This document shows, piece by piece, positions 59,126-64,000 of a DNA stretch of 64,000 nt. Source of the DNA: Bdellovibrionales bacterium (lineage in GTDB: Bacteria > Bdellovibrionota > Bdellovibrionia > Bdellovibrionales > UBA1609); assembly GCA_027459485.1 (NCBI GenBank), contig DAIDIG010000003.1, forward strand, positions 124,001-188,000, given 5' to 3'. The translations under genes and the position numbers were made by a program. The first letter of the stretch is position 1; each line of letters opens with the position of its first letter. The notes beneath the pieces are model-generated. The model was not told the DNA's origin. It saw nothing but the letters and a program-made list of their open reading frames with translations, and did no database searches.

Positions 59126-59929
59126 CTAATGGCCAAAAGCAAAGTCAGCCGGGCAGGTTACTCGCTTTGCATATGGAGTGTTGATGAGTTCGACGCGTTT
59201 TAAGTTCGCGGCTCGGGCCAATTCCGGGTCATAACAAATGTCCGTGCGATTTGCTTTTATAGATTGGATGCTAGCCATTTCGAGCAAAGGTCGAATGTCC
59301 ACAACTGGATTTGAACTTACGTCGAGCGTTTGCAAATTTATTAATCCCATTAGCGGGCGCAGATCTTGAATTTTATTGTTGCTGACATTTACCCGACGAA
59401 GATCTTTTAAAAATGCGAGGGGCTCTAAGCTCACGATATTCTTGCCACTTAGGTCAAGACTTTCGCCGATCGCCGTTTCAGCGAGGCCGCAGTCGTTCTT
59501 GCCGGCGCGATCAAGAATCCTCTGAATGGTGTAATTGGCGTTTGCGCTTTTCGGAGCATAATCGCAATAGTCGGCAAAGCTGGCCGGTTTGCAATCGACC
59601 TTCGCATTTGCCCGCGAAATCCACGGCGGAGGCTTTGGGCCGTACGACTTTAATTGTGCATTCCCGATGCCGCTTATAGTTGTACTGGAACCTGCAGTTA
59701 AATAAAACGGTTCCGTTACTACAGAAAACTCTCCAGCGATGTCGTCAAATGCGTCTTGCGAAACGACGACATTGATTTTAGCGTCGCAAAGTTCATCTAC
59801 TCGCTGATTGTTTGTCACTTGCAAAGCCACCGATTGCCGGTTGCTTGCAATGAGCGTCATGTTCGTTACCGACGCCGCCAAAGCCTGTGCAGCCAAAAAT
59901 ACTGAGCACAAAATTATTGAGTATTTCAT
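59126..59929 (-). CDS. Secreted leucine-rich-repeat protein
   Basis: 267 aa with signal peptide (MKYSIILCSVFLAAQALAA). Residues about 30-140 are a Cys-containing beta region of unknown type. From about 155 there are LRRs of the SDS22 kind: LDLSGKNIVSLEPLAFLKDL, VNVSNNKIQDLRPLMGLINL, LDVSSNPVVDIRPLLEM, IKANRTDICYD. Such repeats make a curved protein-binding surface. It is the last gene of the minus-strand operon and overlaps the preceding gene by 4 bp (ATGA), so it is translated with the lipoprotein. The function is unknown. Confidence 0.8.
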   Translation of the reverse strand: MKYSIILCSVFLAAQALAASVTNMTLIASNRQSVALQVTNNQRVDELCDAKINVVVSQDAFDDIAGEFSVVTEPFYLTAGSSTTISGIGNAQLKSYGPKPPPWISRANAKVDCKPASFADYCDYAPKSANANYTIQRILDRAGKNDCGLAETAIGESLDLSGKNIVSLEPLAFLKDLRRVNVSNNKIQDLRPLMGLINLQTLDVSSNPVVDIRPLLEMASIQSIKANRTDICYDPELARAANLKRVELINTPYAKRVTCPADFAFGH

Positions 59930-60333
59930 TTTCCTTCCCCTGTTAAATCGCTGTTAATTTGACACGTCTGGAATTCATCTACGAGTTGATTTGATGGCTT
60001 TACTAAATTGCATTTGTAGTCAAAAAGATTGGTGACCGGCAGCGCGGATTTTTCATTTATCGTACCCTCAATAGATAATCCGCTACTGATGAGCGATCCG
60101 AAAAATGCCATTGAGGCTGCCGCAATTCTGGCATCGCAGTCGTTTGTGCTCCACAGTTGGGTTTTACTTTCGGCATAGACACTCGCTATGGCGGCCGACA
60201 ACGTCGCGCGGCTAAAGTGCGAAAATGCACACACCGTGGGCGAGACTTTTCGAACAGCGGTTTTGCCGTTGTTTGAACGACCGCAAGCCGAAAGCGCTAG
60301 TGGTAAAAGCAGTAAGCAAAATATTTTTTTCAT
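59926..60333 (-). CDS. Small lipoprotein of the 59-64 kb operon
   Basis: 135 aa. Lipobox L-S-A-C (Cys17) after a short signal peptide MKKIFCLLLLPLA. The mature part has further Cys at about 35, 66, 107 and 119, possibly two disulfides. The stop overlaps the LRR gene start (ATGA), and the start overlaps the stop of the preceding gene by four bases (60330-60333). It is unassigned. As the only lipoprotein in the set it could anchor the complex to a membrane. Confidence 0.7.
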   Translation of the reverse strand: MKKIFCLLLLPLALSACGRSNNGKTAVRKVSPTVCAFSHFSRATLSAAIASVYAESKTQLWSTNDCDARIAAASMAFFGSLISSGLSIEGTINEKSALPVTNLFDYKCNLVKPSNQLVDEFQTCQINSDLTGEGK

Positions 60334-60803
60334 TGTGGTTCTCCTGTAGGATTCGCCGCGCAGTCAATATACTGGCGCATCTGATAAGGGCTAAACTGCA
60401 CTTCACCAAATCGAAGGGCCATGATCGAGTGACTTGCATTAACGTGAAATTCGATGAAACTGTTTAACACTCCACCCGGATGCTGGAACGAGCTTTGATA
60501 CCGTGCCGATTGAACTGAACGTGCAACCAGGCATGACTGAGGTAAATCGAAGACAAAGACCTTCGACTGACAATAAGCCCTGTTGACCGAACATAAAAAC
60601 AAATCGCGAGCGTAGAGTGAGTATTGTCTCTCGTTGCCAACCACTTGTACGACTAAATCAATTTGACAATCGTTGAGCCGTGTCACCCCAACTAGGCCCT
60701 GCAAATCGCCGGCAAGTGCGCTTAGGTTTGGGTTACAAACTGATTTTGAGAGCGCCGCCGATGTGATCAGAATTATGAGCGTGATCAACGAAATTTTAGT
60801 CAT
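60330..60803 (-). CDS. Secreted Cys-containing protein of the 59-64 kb operon
   Basis: 157 aa with signal peptide (MTKISLITLIILITSAALS). Cys at about 23, 45, 70, 77, 90 and 149 are likely disulfide-bonded. Beta-strand-type sequences (DLVVQVVGNERQYSLYARDLFL) predominate. The gene overlaps the upstream gene by 8 bp and the downstream one by 4 bp, so all three are coupled in translation. The family is not recognised. Confidence 0.7.
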   Translation of the reverse strand: MTKISLITLIILITSAALSKSVCNPNLSALAGDLQGLVGVTRLNDCQIDLVVQVVGNERQYSLYARDLFLCSVNRAYCQSKVFVFDLPQSCLVARSVQSARYQSSFQHPGGVLNSFIEFHVNASHSIMALRFGEVQFSPYQMRQYIDCAANPTGEPQ

Positions 60804-61530
60804 TTAAAGTCTCCCACGGATGCGGCCGTCGCAACTGTTTAACCTTCCATGGGTAGTTGCGAGCGATTGCGCTTAAGCTGAGCGGGATTATCGCTCTGTC
60901 ACATGTTGCCAAATTGATAACAGGCATTGGCTCGATACACTGCGAAGACTTGCAGCCCATGTACTTGGACTTATCGATGGAACAATGAGTGAGCGAAACC
61001 ATCTCGATTTGCTTTGGCAAACAGATGTCGAGAGCTCGAACTTTGGCGCGAATCGACCACCCCGCCGAGCTTCGAACAATTCGATATCTTTTGTTTGCAA
61101 AATTATACGACAAATCGCTTAAGTCGTCGTGGCCGAGACCGACCATGAAAATAGCATCCGACGAGTTGAGCTTCAGTGAATTGACTGTTGCGGATGGAAT
61201 TTGCCATTTGACAATCAAACTTTCTAAACTCGCCATTTTTCCGTTGTCAAAATTGTAATCAGGCAAATAGTACGTAACACCATCGTCCACGACCTCACGA
61301 CTGTACACGCCTTCTGCACATGCCTTTTCGATACCTATTATTGCGGCCATAGCCGATTTTTGCTCAGCCAAACTCTTCTTAAGGTGCATGCACGACATTT
61401 CATTCGAATATCCAGCAAGCTGCCGAGTCGGCGCGCCTTCGATTTGAAGGCGCATCACTTTTGTGAGTGGCTGGGCTAAACCCAAACTTGAAATCATGAT
61501 AAGTGAGGCAAACGTAAAAGGTTTTCTCAT
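60796..61530 (-). CDS. Secreted protein of unknown function in the 59-64 kb operon
   Basis: 244 aa with signal peptide MRKPFTFASLIMISSLGLA. The body has Cys at about 47, 70, 170, 184, 195, 200 and 212, i.e. a Cys-rich C-terminal half (DICLPKQIEMVSLTHCSIDKS, GCKSSQC). Its stop overlaps the next gene by 8 bp, and its start codon shares one base with the stop of the coiled-coil protein gene. No family is recognised. Cys-rich secreted proteins in succession suggest an oxidising, periplasmic or external target. Confidence 0.7.
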   Translation of the reverse strand: MRKPFTFASLIMISSLGLAQPLTKVMRLQIEGAPTRQLAGYSNEMSCMHLKKSLAEQKSAMAAIIGIEKACAEGVYSREVVDDGVTYYLPDYNFDNGKMASLESLIVKWQIPSATVNSLKLNSSDAIFMVGLGHDDLSDLSYNFANKRYRIVRSSAGWSIRAKVRALDICLPKQIEMVSLTHCSIDKSKYMGCKSSQCIEPMPVINLATCDRAIIPLSLSAIARNYPWKVKQLRRPHPWETLND

Positions 61531-63236
61531 TATAGTTTCACTTCATAGGCTTGCGTACCAGTGTGCTGGACCGGTTGTGTGATTTTTACGACTTGCTCAG
61601 CCACTGCCGATGCTGTTCGAGTCGTTGATGCGCTTGAATCAGAACCGCCGAACAATGCGTTGCCGAGATCGAGCCCGAAAGCCGCGTATTGGCAGTAGAG
61701 GTACGAACATTTGTGCAAGACTTGCGATGCTTTTGCGGCTCCGTCGGCTCCAGGTACAAGCTGTTGGGCTTGTTGTGAGGTCAGGTAAGATGTCGCCACC
61801 TTCATAAGCGCGCGATTCAGATATTGCTGTCTGATATCAAGCGCCATCTTTTCAGGATGTGGCCACTCCGCTTTTGGATCGTCAGAAGTTACATTCACAA
61901 TTATCCACTGTGAGGCATTAGACGACTCAGTCAGCGACGTCGCGGTCGAGCTTGTAAATAGCCCGGAACTTGTCGAACTCTCTTTCATCAGTTTGTAGAG
62001 TTCGCTTTCGCTGTACCTCACGTGGAGCGTTTCATGGGCCTGCAAGGCGTATCTAAATGTCATAGTCATCGATAGCTCTGACGCTATACTCTTAAGAAGG
62101 TCGTTCACATCTTCACCCGGCGTCGCTTGCAAAAGTTGGCACGCCGTGTACAGGTTGAACTGCAGTTCGGCGCCAGCGGCGTTGCCAAACAGGACATTCA
62201 TATTGGCATCGCCCTTTGTCATCATTTGCGCACCTAAACTGGAGCGCTCACCGTTTGTTGCAGAGAGACCGAAAACGTCCGAACGAATAATAGTAGGAAT
62301 ATTGGCTGTCCACCCGTCGGTAATCCAATCGAAACTGATAACGCCCTTGTTTATGGGCATGGGCACAAACGTCAAGTCGGCGGCCGCAGCCAATTTACTA
62401 TTTAAAGTTTTATATTGTTGAACCATATTATATTGGTTGGATTCAACGGTAACGGACATATTGCCGCCCGGTGACCGAATCAAGCCTGAAAGCTCACTAT
62501 CAAGTTCCCTTTTCAAGTTCTGACTTTCGGTCTCAAAATTGGTGCTTGCCGATTGAAACTGTGAGTCTTGATCAACGATTTCGCGTATTCTCTTATCGCG
62601 ATCATTCGCGCAAGAAGTCGAATCAGCCTTAGCGAACGCAAGCGCCGGGGCAACCCGATAAATTGCATTGTCGATTCTGACGAGCGCATCGTTGATCGTG
62701 GTTAGCGTTTGCCGAAGCCGGTCGCATTCAAAACCCTCGCCACCGTTTTTCTTTAAACAACTCGCAATTTTCGACTTTAGCGCTTGTTTATCGCTCTGAT
62801 AAGAGGTCTTCATGCTCGTCAGTTCGTCGCTCGTTTTTTGAAATTGATCAACTTCACCGTCAACTTGATCGCAGCTTTTCTTTAAAGCGTTGATAACCCC
62901 GTGGCGGGCCTGGACCTCGCGGGCAGCTCTTGTAAGTTCGCGCGACGCTTGGTTGAGAGCGTCTTCATGACGTTGCAATATTTCGAGAGGCGTGGTGTAT
63001 GCCCGGCACGTTTCAGCATCGAATTGATTTTGCACTCCGCGAATTCTTATCTGCCCGATTGTCGGGGGCAAAACATAGACTGTGTGACAATCGCGACTAA
63101 AATAATATCCATTTGAATTATTTGGATCTTGAATTTGAGCTTTTATATATCGGCAGTTGGGTGTGAATTCCACTGCTTGGCCGAAAGCCAACCCCGAAAC
63201 AAATGTCAAAAGCACTGTTAAAAATAACGTTCGCAT
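61530..63236 (-). CDS. Large secreted coiled-coil protein with HExxH motif
   Basis: 568 aa with signal peptide (MRTLFLTVLLTFVSGLAFG). After a Cys-containing N-terminal region (about 25-85) a long helical coiled-coil zone spans about 87-270 (ALNQASRELTRAAREVQARHGVINALKKSC, LKSKIASCLKK...). The C-terminal half has AHETLHVRY with His401-Glu402-x-x-His405, a zinc-protease-type HExxH, but no clear third ligand was found. The gene stop shares one base with the start of the next gene. It lies 1 nt after the partial gene at the window edge. A metallopeptidase or a structural tether are both possible. Confidence 0.7.
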   Translation of the reverse strand: MRTLFLTVLLTFVSGLAFGQAVEFTPNCRYIKAQIQDPNNSNGYYFSRDCHTVYVLPPTIGQIRIRGVQNQFDAETCRAYTTPLEILQRHEDALNQASRELTRAAREVQARHGVINALKKSCDQVDGEVDQFQKTSDELTSMKTSYQSDKQALKSKIASCLKKNGGEGFECDRLRQTLTTINDALVRIDNAIYRVAPALAFAKADSTSCANDRDKRIREIVDQDSQFQSASTNFETESQNLKRELDSELSGLIRSPGGNMSVTVESNQYNMVQQYKTLNSKLAAAADLTFVPMPINKGVISFDWITDGWTANIPTIIRSDVFGLSATNGERSSLGAQMMTKGDANMNVLFGNAAGAELQFNLYTACQLLQATPGEDVNDLLKSIASELSMTMTFRYALQAHETLHVRYSESELYKLMKESSTSSGLFTSSTATSLTESSNASQWIIVNVTSDDPKAEWPHPEKMALDIRQQYLNRALMKVATSYLTSQQAQQLVPGADGAAKASQVLHKCSYLYCQYAAFGLDLGNALFGGSDSSASTTRTASAVAEQVVKITQPVQHTGTQAYEVKL

Positions 63237-63237
63237 T

Positions 63238-64000
63238 TTACTCTACCTCAACTTTTACAGATTCGGTTACATTGAATTGCTTCAGGTTGCCGTTTGGTTG
63301 AGACAAACTTTTAATCAGCGCATTTACGCTCTCGAGAGTCATCTGCACCGGATTATAGTTCTGATTAATCATCGCCGATGCAATGGATTGTATATCGTCG
63401 GCAGTTCGTATCTGGGTATCGAGATGAGCCTTTGCAATAGATATCCCAAGAAGAACCGGAATTACGACGCTTCGATTACTGAAAGAAGTTGTATAGCCAG
63501 AAGTCTTATCTTCCCGCATGCTCAGATCAAGTTTCAGCAATGTGTCGTCGGCTAGTTTGACTTGTGACGGAGTGATTGATGTCCACTGTCTGAGTTCCGC
63601 GTATTGACCGCCGTGAAGTGTAAGATCCAATTGGACTTTCTTTTGCGCCAAATCGCACAGCAATGGCAGGTGCTCGACGTCGAGGCGCACTCCTTTTGCA
63701 CTGGCTAAACTGTATTCAACAATGGGTTGATTCAACAGCGCTCTTAAGTGCTGTTCAGCGATGTTCATCGATTCTGCTCCAGAGCGCACGGTATCCGAAG
63801 AATTATTCCAAACGAATTTCACGTTTATGGGATTTATTACGACGATAGTTTTATTCTTTAACTTCGGGACGCTATATCCATCTTGAGCCAGTTGCCGACC
63901 GATTTCTGACTCGACGGCGCTTAAATTATAATTCGCAACGCGAAAGTAAACTGGTTGCGGACCTACAATATATTGATATTTGTGAAGAGGTGACGAGCTA
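63238..64000 (-). CDS. Partial protein at window edge, first seen gene of the 59-64 kb operon
   Basis: The frame is open from the stop at 63238 to the end of the window without interruption, so the gene is longer than the GTG-initiated piece of 194 codons (63822) would suggest; upstream codons such as HKYQYIVGPQPVYFRV and LSAVESEIGRQLAQDGYSV look coding. The visible part contains VPKLKNKTIVVINPINVKF and strands DVEHLPLLCDLAQKKVQLDLTLHGG and SVVIPVLLGISIAKAHL. It may be a barrel-lining or secretin-like exported protein, but no family is recognised and the N terminus is outside the window. Confidence 0.65.
   Translation of the reverse strand, partial: SSSPLHKYQYIVGPQPVYFRVANYNLSAVESEIGRQLAQDGYSVPKLKNKTIVVINPINVKFVWNNSSDTVRSGAESMNIAEQHLRALLNQPIVEYSLASAKGVRLDVEHLPLLCDLAQKKVQLDLTLHGGQYAELRQWTSITPSQVKLADDTLLKLDLSMREDKTSGYTTSFSNRSVVIPVLLGISIAKAHLDTQIRTADDIQSIASAMINQNYNPVQMTLESVNALIKSLSQPNGNLKQFNVTESVKVEVE

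Noticed and set aside
1-64000. tRNA, rRNA, CRISPR arrays, transposases and prophage genes
   Set aside because: Looked for in both strands by eye through conserved motifs and regular repeats; none was convincing.

Overview
The window looks like chromosomal DNA of a Bdellovibrionota (Oligoflexia-like) bacterium. This is inferred from content: a TIGR02147/DUF4423 regulator next to small secreted proteins, many lipoproteins with a Phe-Gln-Asn-Cys type lipobox, many secreted proteins of unknown function, a GlyA/RpiB/FabF arrangement, and mixed strands with very tight gene overlaps. No rRNA, tRNA, CRISPR array, transposase or phage module was seen.

Layout. 0.1-4.6 kb (minus): a polyamine-type binding protein, a von Willebrand A lipoprotein, then a translationally coupled lipoprotein and outer-membrane-type protein. 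Between them, on plus, lies a compact transcription unit (about 2.64-2.87 kb) with a near-perfect Shine-Dalgarno sequence, a 15-codon ORF, several hairpins and a strong terminator. 4.8-11.3 kb: an Imm11-like protein, an IPT/TIG glycoside-hydrolase-like secreted protein, a YiiX-like protein, a CheY-like receiver, a YgiD-type dioxygenase and YceI. 11.5-19.4 kb is a scarred accessory region: a giant lipoprotein gene split by an in-frame TAG, a 5'-truncated Sel1/LprI gene, a 116-bp second copy of that gene's 3' end, a TIGR02147 regulator with two secreted proteins, a HigB/HigA module with a palindromic operator, and the 3' stump of a metzincin protease beside it.

19.5-30.4 kb (plus) is the most system-like region. 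A 50-aa lipoprotein is coupled to a Trm112 - N2227-like methyltransferase - PqqD-like protein. It is followed by an FG-GAP lipoprotein, a LamG/CxxCH protein, a small lipoprotein, a Tat-exported DUF1501-like protein and two CxxCH lipoproteins, ending at a terminator. 30.5-36.6 kb holds a secreted protein, tRNA acp3U transferase, a PilZ protein coupled to a PqqD - membrane - double cyclic-nucleotide-domain protein, an M14 carboxypeptidase, cytidine deaminase and adenine phosphoribosyltransferase. 36.2-42.6 kb (minus): a small lipoprotein, BamB, YfgM-like, a leucine dehydrogenase-type enzyme and a 907-aa lipoprotein.

42.7-46.2 kb: a membrane-anchored HTH protein divergent from a diheme cytochrome/beta-barrel fusion, then two envelope proteins. 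46.3-53.7 kb: the fatty-acid synthesis operon yceD-rpmF-fabH-fabD-fabG-acpP-fabF (no plsX), continuing into rpiB, glyA and an M23 peptidase lipoprotein. 53.7-58.97 kb: a beta-barrel protein with a very basic N-terminal segment, an unknown secreted protein behind a palindrome, icd and an unusual SRAP protein. 59.1-64.0 kb (minus): six tightly coupled genes for secreted proteins with no recognised function, including a leucine-rich-repeat protein and a coiled-coil protein with an HExxH motif. The most upstream gene runs off the window edge.

All assignments come from reading motifs and gene order; no database search was made.
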